From a virus, in the IMG/VR virus record IMGVR_UViG_3300024301_000040, positions 1 through 35,877 of that record: a DNA stretch of 35,877 bases; one strand, written 5' to 3'. The notes under the pieces are model-generated. The model did no database searches and had not been told where the DNA came from. It saw only the letters and a list, made by a program, of their open reading frames with translations. Below are positions 20,851 to 29,640 of this stretch, in pieces (position 1 is the stretch's first letter; each line of letters opens with the position of its first letter). The position numbers and the translations under genes are program-made.

Positions 20851-22782
20851 ATGAAACGATTTTTATTAGGCCTGATACTAATGTTACCATTTGTGTCTTA
20901 TGGTCAAAATGGGGCTAATGAAATACTTACAGCTCCTAACTCAAACTCTCCACACATTCTTGTGGATACTCTATTTACTTTAGAGCAAGATATTTCGGTA
21001 GGTTACACCGAAATTTATTTACACTACGCTAACCCAACACTATCCGATATATTCTCAGCTGTTCAGTTCAGAATCTTCTATGATAATACATCATTCACAA
21101 CTCCTGAGATTTATTGGGGACCAACTGCTACTCCGATTACGGATAAGTATGGTTCGTACTTCGCTAATTCCGATTATGTGAATGTTATCGCATCTTATAC
21201 AGGTACGAATAGTGGATTTGATTGGGCAGATGGGGCAATGTTCAAACTAAGATTGTATCACACAACTACATATGATGGTGTTGTAGATTCAATCGCAGTT
21301 GCTGGTTCAACAACTTACAACAACTTAGCAACTACAACTTCTGGTTTAGATGTTCCATTAGCAATGCACAATTATGGTGGTAATTTCCAAATGGATACCT
21401 TAGAGTTCCCAATCATCGCAAGAAACGCAGATGGAACTCCAGCACAAGGTATGTGGTTTACCGCTCAGAAAAGATTAAAATCAGATGTTTCTGGTTTATG
21501 GACTCCAATCGGAACTGATTCAACAAACTCAAATGGGTTGTTCGTTGTACAAGACCAATTGGATACTGCATTTTGGAATTTAAGAATAACCGCACAATCG
21601 GATACGATGAGTGATGGATTCGCATTATCCGTAACTGATGCATATAAATTAGCAAACCAATCTTCTCAACAAGACACACTTTCGGGAATCGAATGGTACG
21701 CTGGTGATATCAACGAAAGTAACGATGTAACCATTTCAGATGCATTCGCAATGTTCAATAGATTGGCATTACAATCTACAACTTGGACATCCTTATTTAG
21801 TGGTGTGAACAATGTGGCAATCTTATGGCCAGATGAGTACACATCAGCATTAGCAGCAACCGCATCTCCAACTTGGACAAACACTCCAAGAGTTTATTCA
21901 ATTGATACAATCGTAAACTCAATGGATTCACTTAAACCTTACATATATGTAGTGGGTGATGCAACTACAACTGGATACAACAACCCTGGTGTGTTAGTTG
22001 CTAAAATGGCTGACCCTGGTATTGGAACTGATTACATCTTAGACCCAGCGGTGTATCTTTCTAACAAACCTGATACTGTTGAATTTAGAATTCCTAAGTT
22101 AACAATGACAGCTGATAATAAGATGAGTGTACCTGTAACTCTTTACACATTTGGTAACCAATTAGGTGCAATTCAAATGGGTATTGAATTCGATACTGCA
22201 ATCTTTAGATTTGAATCAATCGAAATGGGAGAAGCAACATCAAAGTGGACTTCAGTTCTTTCGGTTGAAAAGGGAAAAGTATTTTGGGCTGGACACGAAG
22301 ATAGATTAAACCCCTCATTGGTTGATGATATGACAACTCAGTTCACTTTCAACTTTGAGGTAATTGACCCATTGGGTTGGAATCAATCACCACTAAAAAT
22401 AGTTGAAAAAATGGCAGGTGATAGATATGCACAAGATGTTAGTGTTAAGCCTTCACCAAATGATGGTTCAGTTGTTAATAGAACCTCAATAGACCCTGAA
22501 TTAGATTTAATGATGAATGGATTCAAAGTTTATCCAAACCCAACAACTGAATTAATGGGACATTGGATTGTATTTGAATACCATACATATTTGGATGATG
22601 GTAATATTAACGCAATGGTTTACGATATGAATGGTAGAGAAGCTATGAGATGGTCTGACAAGATTTATCAAAGTGGTTTCCAATTCCAAGGTTTCACAAT
22701 GGAAAACTTACCAAACGGAATGTATTTGGTAAGATTGGTTACGGCTGATAGAGATAAGGTTTATAGAATTATTAAAAAGTAA
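20851..22782 (+). CDS. Large secreted cohesin/dockerin-like protein with T9SS C-terminal sorting domain
   Basis: 643 aa. Signal peptide to about 19 (VSYGQ). Cohesin-like sandwich about 38-180, an Ig-like segment about 185-255, two dockerin-like half repeats (SVTDAYKLANQ 260-270 and DINESNDVTISDAFAMFNRL 286-305), a second cohesin-like domain about 424-545 (MSVPVTLYTFGNQLGAIQM). The last 87 residues form a type A T9SS sorting domain: VYPNP at 560-564, NAMVYDMNGREAM, LPNGMYLVRLV and the basic end KVYRIIKK. T9SS moves such proteins across the outer membrane and attaches them to the surface. The phage would borrow the host T9SS; none is seen here. Counterpart of 2662-4416. Confidence 0.82.
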   Translation: MKRFLLGLILMLPFVSYGQNGANEILTAPNSNSPHILVDTLFTLEQDISVGYTEIYLHYANPTLSDIFSAVQFRIFYDNTSFTTPEIYWGPTATPITDKYGSYFANSDYVNVIASYTGTNSGFDWADGAMFKLRLYHTTTYDGVVDSIAVAGSTTYNNLATTTSGLDVPLAMHNYGGNFQMDTLEFPIIARNADGTPAQGMWFTAQKRLKSDVSGLWTPIGTDSTNSNGLFVVQDQLDTAFWNLRITAQSDTMSDGFALSVTDAYKLANQSSQQDTLSGIEWYAGDINESNDVTISDAFAMFNRLALQSTTWTSLFSGVNNVAILWPDEYTSALAATASPTWTNTPRVYSIDTIVNSMDSLKPYIYVVGDATTTGYNNPGVLVAKMADPGIGTDYILDPAVYLSNKPDTVEFRIPKLTMTADNKMSVPVTLYTFGNQLGAIQMGIEFDTAIFRFESIEMGEATSKWTSVLSVEKGKVFWAGHEDRLNPSLVDDMTTQFTFNFEVIDPLGWNQSPLKIVEKMAGDRYAQDVSVKPSPNDGSVVNRTSIDPELDLMMNGFKVYPNPTTELMGHWIVFEYHTYLDDGNINAMVYDMNGREAMRWSDKIYQSGFQFQGFTMENLPNGMYLVRLVTADRDKVYRIIKK

Positions 22783-22794
22783 CATTAATTTATT

Positions 22795-23193
22795 ATGAAA
22801 GAAGAAATCAAAGAAGGAATGAGTTCCTTAAAGAAAGGTATCATTGGTTTGGCTGGAACAATGGTTGCAGCTGTTGGTACATTTGTAACTACTCAATTCA
22901 ATTCAATATTGGGTATTGAAGAAGAATCGGATGCTCCAACTGAGTTGGTAGTGCCTGTTGAGAATAATAATTTCAATAGTAATGAGAATAACAACTCAAA
23001 CACTAACACTCAGAATCAGAGTGTAATTATTAACATTCCTGCTCAACAAGCTCCTGCTCCTACGAGAACAATCATCAGAGAAACTGTAAAGGAAGTACCT
23101 GCTGCACCTGTTGAAGTGGTAGAAGAGAAGCCAGAAACTCCAATGGAAAGAATGGCTAGATTGAAGAGAGAAAGAGCAGAAAAAAATAAATAA
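22795..23193 (+). CDS. Small membrane tether protein, cassette 2
   Basis: 132 aa, counterpart of 4769-5086. Amphipathic start, a glycine/alanine-rich hydrophobic helix (about 15-31), an Asn/Glu-rich linker (NNNFNSNENNNSNTNTQNQS), the shared VIINIPAQQAP and TRTIIRETVKEVP motifs, then a Pro/Glu stretch and a basic end. Immediately upstream of the CsgG-like gene (2-nt gap). Probable inner-membrane anchor with a periplasmic tail; partner unknown. Confidence 0.6.
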   Translation: MKEEIKEGMSSLKKGIIGLAGTMVAAVGTFVTTQFNSILGIEEESDAPTELVVPVENNNFNSNENNNSNTNTQNQSVIINIPAQQAPAPTRTIIRETVKEVPAAPVEVVEEKPETPMERMARLKRERAEKNK

Positions 23194-23195
23194 TT

Positions 23196-23936
23196 ATGAG
23201 AACGAGAAAAGATGTAATTTTAGAATGGACAGTAGCACCTTTGATGCTCATCCTTACTGCTTGTGCTTTAGTATTCGTTGGTACATTCGCAACCTCATGT
23301 TCTTCATCAGTTGGTGTGGTTCAATACCAAGCTGATTTTGAGAAAGCAGAACCATTGAATACTATGCCACCTTTTACAGGTGAGAAACAAATTGTTCAAT
23401 TATCAAAACTTAACGTAAATAAAGAACTTTGGGAAATGTTCCCTGAGTTGAGAGATAAGAGAGTTGGTTTAGGTGTATCTAATAGAATCATTGAGAACTT
23501 TGAAATGACTCAACGATTCTCATACGCTGAAGAAAAGGAAGCCATCCAAAATCAAATGTTAGATGCTTGGGAAGCCGAACTCAATGGAATGGGTGATGGA
23601 CAAACTGAGTTAAAGATGGAGGGTATTGCTTTACCTAAGTACATCGTATATGCTGAGATTTATGATTTCGCAGTATCATATGGTGAAAATTATGTAAGAG
23701 GTAAATCAGAAATAACTAACACTACTATTATGGGTATCCAAATCAGAATGGTCAATGTAGATAACTCACAATACATCGTAGCGAGTGGACAGGGAACTGC
23801 AACTCAAGTAGGTGAGGGATTCTTCAAAAATCCTCAAATGGGATTTGATAATTCTACTGTTGGTATTGCTACCCAACGTGCGTTAGAGGTTGCTACGGTA
23901 AACCTTGTTAAACGTATGGAAGCATATGGATGGTAA
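23196..23936 (+). CDS. csgG: CsgG-like outer-membrane secretion pore, cassette 2 (lipoprotein form)
   Basis: 246 aa. Longer hydrophobic leader (about 12-32) with a lipobox-like ATSC (Cys35), so probably lipid-anchored like E. coli CsgG. The conserved core repeats that of cassette 1: WEMFPELRDKRVGLGVSN (cassette 1: YGTYPELRDGRVGLGLTN), QRFSYAEEKEAIQNQM, YIVYAEIYDFAVS, IQIRMVNVDNSQYIVASG, and VGIATQRALEVATVNLVKRM. The two pores are clearly related but well diverged. Ends inside the next gene (11-nt overlap). Confidence 0.82.
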   Translation: MRTRKDVILEWTVAPLMLILTACALVFVGTFATSCSSSVGVVQYQADFEKAEPLNTMPPFTGEKQIVQLSKLNVNKELWEMFPELRDKRVGLGVSNRIIENFEMTQRFSYAEEKEAIQNQMLDAWEAELNGMGDGQTELKMEGIALPKYIVYAEIYDFAVSYGENYVRGKSEITNTTIMGIQIRMVNVDNSQYIVASGQGTATQVGEGFFKNPQMGFDNSTVGIATQRALEVATVNLVKRMEAYGW

Positions 23937-25446
23937 GAAATGGTTAATAGTATTATTACTTCTTATAGGGTTTAAGGGTTTTGGACAATCGTTCCAATAC
24001 ACTTATGTTGACCCTTGTACGGGTGTTCCTAATACTGTAACTATTTCACAACCTTCAGGTTCGGTAACTCTTTTTTACGCAGGACAATATCAAAACTTTA
24101 CAGCAACCCAACTTCAGACCGGTGGTTATGAGGCTTGGGTTGCTTCTATTAATGCCGCATCTCCTCCCGGTTCAAATCCTTGTGCTGGAAATGCTGGAGT
24201 AGTAAGTGGAACAACCTCATCAGCGGTTGGTACGAACGTAACTAATACTGTAACTAATATAACTGGTGCGTTAGCCACATTAGGTTCATCAACATCCGGT
24301 GGTTCTTCATCTGGTAGTTCATCATCTTTATCTTCTTCAAATAGTGGAAGTTCTTCATCTGGTGATGGTGGTGGTTCATCCAACGATAACACTGGTACTT
24401 CATCTGGTGATGGTGGTTCATCATCTTCTGGTAGTGGAGATACTGGTGGAGGTAGTGGTGGTAACACTGGTGGTGATACTGGAGGTTCTGGTGGTTCATC
24501 TGGTAGTGGAGATAGTGGAAGTGGTTCTACTGGTGGAGGTTCATCAGGCGGAGGTTCTGGTGGTTCTGGTGGAGGTGGTGATTCCGGCGGTGGTTCTTCT
24601 GGTGGGGGAACTGGTGGTGGTTCTTCTGAAGGCGGACAATCTACTGATGGTGGTGGAGCAACTTCCGATGGGGATGGTGGTTCATCAAGTGGTGGTGCTA
24701 TTGGTGATAAAGATATTGATGCAGAATCGGGCGGCCAATCATCTGATTCCGAAGATGACTCCGGTGGTGGAGGTGGTGGGAAGAAAAAGAAAAATGGTGC
24801 AAGAGCAAGAAAGGGTTCTTTGATTGCAAGTGGTGATATGGTAGTTGTTCGTAATGGTTCAGATTATAAAGAAAGTGGTAACGATAACCTTAAATTTAAT
24901 ATGGGTGTTACTTGGGCAAATACCGAACAAACAATTACCGCTGGTGGGTTGTTGAATTACACAACTGGACAAAATGAAATATCTCTAACGGGATATGGTT
25001 CTTTTAAGATTGAGGAATCAATGATTATTGCATCTAATTCGTTCCTTTATAATGTATCTCAAGAAACTTGGTTCAATACGGGCAATGTGATGTACGCATT
25101 TAAACAAAGTAAGTATCTAACTACATTAATGGGAACAAACTTTTCAGTAGGTCAATTGGGTGATGAAACATTCTCAAATTGGGCAGCAAATGTTGGTACA
25201 TTCACTACCTTTAATGGATATAGAGGATTTGCGATGAACCTTATGGGAATTGCAATGTACTCACCTTATACTTTCTTCTATGAAGGACAATGGTTCAAAG
25301 GGGGATTCCTTTTTGTACCTCTAACAAGTTTCGATTTTAATGTTACAAAAACCTTTAAGTTTAACATATCTACCTCAACTGTATATTTAATGGGTGAGGG
25401 TATATTAAACTTTCAACTAATGACTGGTACGAAGATGTTGTTATGA
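23926..25446 (+). CDS. Cys-module / Gly-Ser linker / outer-membrane beta-barrel protein, cassette 2
   Basis: 506 aa from ATG 23926, where a signal peptide starts (MDGKKWLIVLLLLIGFKGFGQ); an upstream start at 23905 only adds part of the CsgG gene read in another frame. Mature N-terminus SFQYTYVDPCTG; Cys31 and Cys86 bound a 54-residue module (53 residues between Cys30 and Cys84 in the cassette-1 copy). A Gly/Ser linker of roughly 190 residues follows, then KKKKNGARARK, then about 200 residues of beta-barrel-like strands. The linker composition differs entirely from cassette 1 (Thr/Ser/Glu), while the ends are alike, so the linker is probably a flexible spacer. The N-terminus resembles the CsgG-binding start of CsgF (TFQF); not proven. 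Confidence 0.7.
   Translation: MDGKKWLIVLLLLIGFKGFGQSFQYTYVDPCTGVPNTVTISQPSGSVTLFYAGQYQNFTATQLQTGGYEAWVASINAASPPGSNPCAGNAGVVSGTTSSAVGTNVTNTVTNITGALATLGSSTSGGSSSGSSSSLSSSNSGSSSSGDGGGSSNDNTGTSSGDGGSSSSGSGDTGGGSGGNTGGDTGGSGGSSGSGDSGSGSTGGGSSGGGSGGSGGGGDSGGGSSGGGTGGGSSEGGQSTDGGGATSDGDGGSSSGGAIGDKDIDAESGGQSSDSEDDSGGGGGGKKKKNGARARKGSLIASGDMVVVRNGSDYKESGNDNLKFNMGVTWANTEQTITAGGLLNYTTGQNEISLTGYGSFKIEESMIIASNSFLYNVSQETWFNTGNVMYAFKQSKYLTTLMGTNFSVGQLGDETFSNWAANVGTFTTFNGYRGFAMNLMGIAMYSPYTFFYEGQWFKGGFLFVPLTSFDFNVTKTFKFNISTSTVYLMGEGILNFQLMTGTKMLL
24280..24790 (+). repeat. Low-complexity Gly/Ser-coding tract
   Basis: About 500 bp of irregular repeats of GGTGG, TCATCT and GGTAGTGGA units coding the Gly/Ser linker. 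Repetitive and GC-richer than surroundings; prone to slippage and assembly error. Long open frames seen in other frames here come from this composition only. Confidence 0.8.
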
Positions 25447-26642
25447 TACGATGGTTGAAAATTTTATTGTTGTTTCCAATAGGTTTGTTTGCACAAAACA
25501 TTACCTTTGCTACTGTTGGTGTTCAAGATATGAGTGGTATCGAAGTAACGGTAATTCACTCACAACCGGGTGGAACGATTGGTAGTATAACTCAAATGAC
25601 AAATGGGATACCTTCGGATAGAGGTCAAGGTACATCTACAATATTCTCAACTACCAATTCAGACCAAGGTTCGGTAATAGTAAACATCCCATCGGGGTAT
25701 CAACCGTCAATTGGAGGAACAACTTACTCAACGGGTAAACTCCACGCTAATGCTTGGATGGCATTTCCAACCACAACCTATAATAGTTATAATAGTTCAG
25801 CATCTGCGCCAAATGTACCCACTCTACACTTTACTTCCGTTAACAATGGCTCTACGGATAATAATATGTCGCATGTATCTACTGAAACTTATAATGACCC
25901 ATCATTAGGAGATGTATTTAGAATTAGATATGAAGGAAGTTACAAGTATAATGTGACCGGTATCAATACAAAGATTGATATTTACTTTACTAAAAACAAC
26001 AACGAAGAAATATTAGTAGTACTCAGACAATTCCTTGCTGATGGTTCTAATATAGAACAAATAGGATTATCAAATGGTTCAAGTTGGATAGCCAGTAATT
26101 TGATAAGTAGTGGTAACTATACCAACGGACAAGCGTGGTTGATTGAAAACAATGTTCAACCTGGTATAAGTGATACATTAGCAACTCAAACTACAACATT
26201 AACTGGTACTGTTTCATTTTCTAATCCCAATAACTATGATTATGAAGTAATTGTTGATGCTTCTAATATGGTAAATACATTCACACAATCTGAAATGAAT
26301 TACCTTGCATATCTTAGGATGTTCCCCAATGAAATCTCATCGTGGGATTATCACACAATGAACTTCTATGAACCCGATAGTTCGGATATTGTAACTTATT
26401 CGGATGTATTTTCTGCATATCAAATTTATAATTTGGGACAACTCTTTAATTACACATACAATCATAACTATGTTTATTCACAATCGGAAAAGGATGATGT
26501 TGAAGTAAACGCTAATAGTTTAACTTATCACTTAAAATATCCAAAATCTGCGGTTAGAACTTTTAACAATTTGGATAGGTTTTATATCGTTTCTTTGGGA
26601 AAACACCGAAGGACAGTTAACTCAAATACTATAACACAATGA
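25443..26642 (+). CDS. Secreted protein with a dockerin-like motif, cassette 2
   Basis: 399 aa. Signal peptide ends LFAQ (18). Beta-rich, Ser/Thr/Asn-rich body with no named family. Residues 313-330 (SSDIVTYSDVFSAYQIYN) match the dockerin-like half repeat of the two large cassette proteins (IVTISDVALAF; DVTISDAFAMF). The end is basic (GKHRRTVNSNT) and lacks a clear T9SS domain. ATGA overlaps on both sides. May be a minor subunit that docks on the cohesin-like domains; inferred from the motif only. Confidence 0.65.
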   Translation: MIRWLKILLLFPIGLFAQNITFATVGVQDMSGIEVTVIHSQPGGTIGSITQMTNGIPSDRGQGTSTIFSTTNSDQGSVIVNIPSGYQPSIGGTTYSTGKLHANAWMAFPTTTYNSYNSSASAPNVPTLHFTSVNNGSTDNNMSHVSTETYNDPSLGDVFRIRYEGSYKYNVTGINTKIDIYFTKNNNEEILVVLRQFLADGSNIEQIGLSNGSSWIASNLISSGNYTNGQAWLIENNVQPGISDTLATQTTTLTGTVSFSNPNNYDYEVIVDASNMVNTFTQSEMNYLAYLRMFPNEISSWDYHTMNFYEPDSSDIVTYSDVFSAYQIYNLGQLFNYTYNHNYVYSQSEKDDVEVNANSLTYHLKYPKSAVRTFNNLDRFYIVSLGKHRRTVNSNTITQ

Positions 26643-27037
26643 ATACAATAGTATGCTATTTCGTAGCAAGTGTAATCTCACTTGCATCTCTTAAAGGAAT
26701 TCCTGAAGAGAAATTTACCTTTGGTGTAAGACAAATCACCGAAGAAATCGTTGGACAATCTGCTCCATTATGTGAAGATGGTTCACCAATCTATGTTACC
26801 GTTGAATCAATCAAAGCACCAACCAAAGGAATTCAAGTTGGACCATTTAAGTTCAAACAAAAGAAAACTTTAGTAACAGTAAAAGTTGTGAAAGATGGTG
26901 TTGAAACAATTGGCATAGGTTCAGCAAAGATGAATGTATCGGCAACACTTCTTCAACTTCAAGATGAGAACTTACCATTTGAACAAACCGAATTTTCAGT
27001 TGCAATGAAAAAGGCAATTGAGGATGCGATGAAGTAG
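26639..27037 (+). CDS. Cassette-2 accessory protein (paired with 2183-2665)
   Basis: 132 aa with a weak signal peptide (about 3-17). FGVRQITEEIV, CEDGSPIYVTVESIKAP, KGIQVGPFKFKQKKT and VKDGVETIGIG parallel the first gene of cassette 1 in order and spacing. Single Cys at 44. Last gene of cassette 2. No known family; position beside CsgG-like genes suggests a periplasmic partner of the pore. Confidence 0.6.
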   Translation: MNTIVCYFVASVISLASLKGIPEEKFTFGVRQITEEIVGQSAPLCEDGSPIYVTVESIKAPTKGIQVGPFKFKQKKTLVTVKVVKDGVETIGIGSAKMNVSATLLQLQDENLPFEQTEFSVAMKKAIEDAMK

Positions 27038-27065
27038 ATACCTCCGTTACTTTTTAGTTTATTGA

Positions 27066-27074
27066 TATTTATAT
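27066..27074 (+). promoter_or_regulatory. Candidate late promoter for the baseplate region (TATTTATAT)
   Basis: TATTTATAT 23 nt before ATG 27098, at the boundary between cassette 2 and the tail genes. Confidence 0.55.
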
Positions 27075-27097
27075 ATTGAATACAATATCAATATGCT

Positions 27098-27493
27098 ATG
27101 TCAAATGATTTCGAAATATTTCCTGGTAAAAGCTTAAGTGGACTCTTTGAAGATATCTACAATAACCAAATTAATAAGAAGAGACATATCTCTGAAGTAA
27201 TTGCTGAACTACGAAAGTTAGTTCGTAATCCTAACGATATGCGATATATTGGACCACTTATAAAAGATTTAATAGATACATCAGTTCGTAACGATGAATC
27301 ATTGATTAAATTGGCTACAATTGCACAACGAATTATGATTGCCGGAACTAGAAGTGAAGGTGAAGAAGGTTACTTATCTGAAGCAGAGCGAGAACAATTA
27401 CTTTCTCAAATCGATGAAGTTCAAATGGAAGTTCAAAGAATGGATGATATTCAAAATGAAATCGAAGAGGTAAAGCAAAAATTGGAAAAGTAA
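27098..27493 (+). CDS. Hypothetical tail/baseplate-region protein with coiled coil
   Basis: 131 aa. N-terminal FEIFPGKSLSGLFEDIYNNQ, a middle helical part, and a C-terminal coiled coil (QLLSQIDEVQMEVQRMDDIQ). I associate similar short proteins with a position just upstream of the hub gene in marine T4-like phages; probably a baseplate assembly or structural factor. 1-nt spacer to the hub gene. Confidence 0.6.
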   Translation: MSNDFEIFPGKSLSGLFEDIYNNQINKKRHISEVIAELRKLVRNPNDMRYIGPLIKDLIDTSVRNDESLIKLATIAQRIMIAGTRSEGEEGYLSEAEREQLLSQIDEVQMEVQRMDDIQNEIEEVKQKLEK

Positions 27494-27494
27494 A

Positions 27495-28712
27495 ATGGGA
27501 ATAGGTAACGCAAGGAATCAAAGCATACAATCAAACCAAAACAAAAGACACTTTAAAAAAGGTGATAAGAGGTCTGGTGTTGTCTATGAAGTAATATTGG
27601 ATGAAGAAAATCCAATTATACCAGAAGTAGAAGTTGATAATCCTACTACTCGTTTAGTGGGTGCTATTAGATTTAGATTAACAACAGATACATCCGCTAA
27701 TACTGGAAAACTACAAACCGCATATCCTAAGAATTTAAATTTTAAATCACTACCACTTAAAAACGAAATTGTAACAATAACAACTGGTGCAACTGGTAAC
27801 TTCTTTTATGAAAGAAGTGGTACTGAACTTACTCCAAATAATAATGCGGATGAAACAACCATAAAAACAACATTTGGTACTGATTCTAAAGCTAAGGTTA
27901 GTAATAGTTCAACATATCAAAGTGTAAGTACTACTGGTATAGCTAGAAGTACTAATGATAGTAGTAACGAATATGATGGGTATGGTGATTACTTTGAAAC
28001 CGATGAGTTTGTACATAAGTTAAAATTATATGAGGGTGATTCTTATATAGAAAGTAGATTTGGACAATCAATACGATTTAGTGGATACAATAATCCAGAA
28101 AATGAATTGAATCCAACTATAACAATTAGAAATGGTGAAAATGCTGAATCTAAACAAAACGATGAATCATTTACAACAACTGAGGATATAAATAAAGATG
28201 GTAACATAATATTTTTAGGTAGTGGTGAGTATTTGTTACCATATACATTACCAACTGAAAATTCACGTGCATCTTTTAAAAACTACCCATCTGAATTAAA
28301 AGGAAATCAAATTGTATTAAATTCGGATAGAATTGTACTATCAGCTAAAGCAGCTGAAATGGTATTTGCATCTAAAAAAGATGTTGGGTTTATAACCGAT
28401 GGTCAATTCTCAATTGATGCAACTAATGGTATAGATGTAACTGTTGATGGTGATACAAATATCACAACGAATAATAGAAATGTAAATATCAATAGTGGTA
28501 ATGGTAAAATTAACTTAGGTGATGCAAACTTAGAATCATTGGTAAAGGGTGAAACATTGGTACAATTAATGACTGAACTAATTACAGCAATAGAAGTGAT
28601 GACCGTAGCAACTGGAGCTGGTATATCTTCGCCACCACTCAATGTGGCATCTTTCACTACAGTCAAAGGTAAGTTGAGAACAATGTTGAGTAATCTAAAT
28701 AAAACATCGTAA
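27495..28712 (+). CDS. Baseplate hub/needle protein (gp5-like, without lysozyme)
   Basis: 405 aa. N-terminal region (about 24-110; GVVYEVILDEE, GAIRFRL, LKNEIVTITTG) fits an OB-fold as in T4 gp5 or phage gpV spikes. The C-terminal third is a repetitive beta-helix pattern (IVLSAKAAEMVF, GFITDGQFSIDATNGIDVTV, NITTNNRNVNINSGNGKINL). T4 gp5 carries a lysozyme domain between these parts; none is seen here, so peptidoglycan cutting must come from another protein. Followed by an ATG sharing the stop codon. Confidence 0.72.
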   Translation: MGIGNARNQSIQSNQNKRHFKKGDKRSGVVYEVILDEENPIIPEVEVDNPTTRLVGAIRFRLTTDTSANTGKLQTAYPKNLNFKSLPLKNEIVTITTGATGNFFYERSGTELTPNNNADETTIKTTFGTDSKAKVSNSSTYQSVSTTGIARSTNDSSNEYDGYGDYFETDEFVHKLKLYEGDSYIESRFGQSIRFSGYNNPENELNPTITIRNGENAESKQNDESFTTTEDINKDGNIIFLGSGEYLLPYTLPTENSRASFKNYPSELKGNQIVLNSDRIVLSAKAAEMVFASKKDVGFITDGQFSIDATNGIDVTVDGDTNITTNNRNVNINSGNGKINLGDANLESLVKGETLVQLMTELITAIEVMTVATGAGISSPPLNVASFTTVKGKLRTMLSNLNKTS

Positions 28713-29617
28713 TGTCTTGGTCTCTCTTCAAAGCAAATATAATTCGAAAAACCAATCCATATACAACTAATAATACTATTGATGATGTTGCAACCATTTG
28801 GGCTGATGAATATGATGCCGCTGTAAAGCGTGGTAAGGATTTCATAAACCTTGAATCGGTACAAGGGGGAAATAAAGAAATAATGAAAACTCTTTTTAGG
28901 GTTTCTTTATTAAAAGGATTAGCAACTCCATCTGGTCAAAACTTTTCATTAATAAACGAATTTGGTAATGGTGTAAAAGCATATTGGGCAGGTGCACAAA
29001 TGAGGCCATTTCCAATACCACTAATACCAGCTCCAGGTTCAATTCAGAACATAGCTGTAAATTCTAATGTGGTAATCAATACTGGAACTTGGCCACAATA
29101 TCCACCATTAATACCTGTTAGTAAGCCGGATATAATGGTAGATTTGTTTATACTTGCTGCATTAATTCATTTATTTAGTATTGGTGGTATTATACAAACA
29201 ACATCTTTATATCCATCCATACCAGCACCAATACCAGCTCCAGGTATTATCCCATGGAGTGGTTATTTAGTACCACCAGCGATTCCAATACCAAATATCA
29301 ACTTCCCATCTGAGGATGGTAGTGAACCACCTGTGATTGAACAAAGTGATGGGAGTGATGGTAACGCTATTACACCAACTGACCAAATTGATGATGATAC
29401 CAATAATGGGCAAGATAATGGGCAAGGTGTTGGGCAAGATAATGGACAAGGTGATGGACAAGGTGATGGGCAAGGTAATATATTAGGTGGGGATACATCA
29501 TTACAAAACGTAATAAATGTATCATTGCCTGATATGAGTGTTGATTCATTTGATGTAAAGGCTTACATAGCCAGTTTCCAAAAACAACTTACCGATGATG
29601 GGTGTTGTTGTGATTAA
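28712..29617 (+). CDS. Putative structural protein with Pro-rich and Gly-Gln repeat region
   Basis: 301 aa. N-terminal helical domain (DDVATIWADEYDAAVKRGKD), a Pro/Ile/Ala-rich middle, and six GQ-type tetrapeptide units coded by 12-bp repeats at about residues 233-256. Ends in a Cys cluster (DDGCCCD). Lies between hub and wedge genes, so a baseplate or tail role is likely. No family recognised. Confidence 0.55.
   Translation: MSWSLFKANIIRKTNPYTTNNTIDDVATIWADEYDAAVKRGKDFINLESVQGGNKEIMKTLFRVSLLKGLATPSGQNFSLINEFGNGVKAYWAGAQMRPFPIPLIPAPGSIQNIAVNSNVVINTGTWPQYPPLIPVSKPDIMVDLFILAALIHLFSIGGIIQTTSLYPSIPAPIPAPGIIPWSGYLVPPAIPIPNINFPSEDGSEPPVIEQSDGSDGNAITPTDQIDDDTNNGQDNGQGVGQDNGQGDGQGDGQGNILGGDTSLQNVINVSLPDMSVDSFDVKAYIASFQKQLTDDGCCCD
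29408..29479 (+). repeat. Six 12-bp tandem repeats (GGRCAAGRTRWT)
   Basis: Units at 29408, 29420, 29432, 29444, 29456 and 29468 code GQDN, GQGV, GQDN, GQGD, GQGD and GQGN. In-frame unit length allows copy-number change without frameshift. Confidence 0.85.
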
Positions 29618-29640
29618 AAAATGAAAATACTTAATTTAAA

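Noticed and set aside
24126-24823. Long open frames on both strands (His/Gln-rich, Pro/Glu-rich and Val/Leu-rich products)
   Set aside because: Shadows of the Gly/Ser low-complexity coding tract; no start context and biased composition.
28403-28864. 153-codon minus-strand frame
   Set aside because: Antisense to the hub gene and the next gene, crosses their junction, with hydrophobic shadow composition and no promoter.
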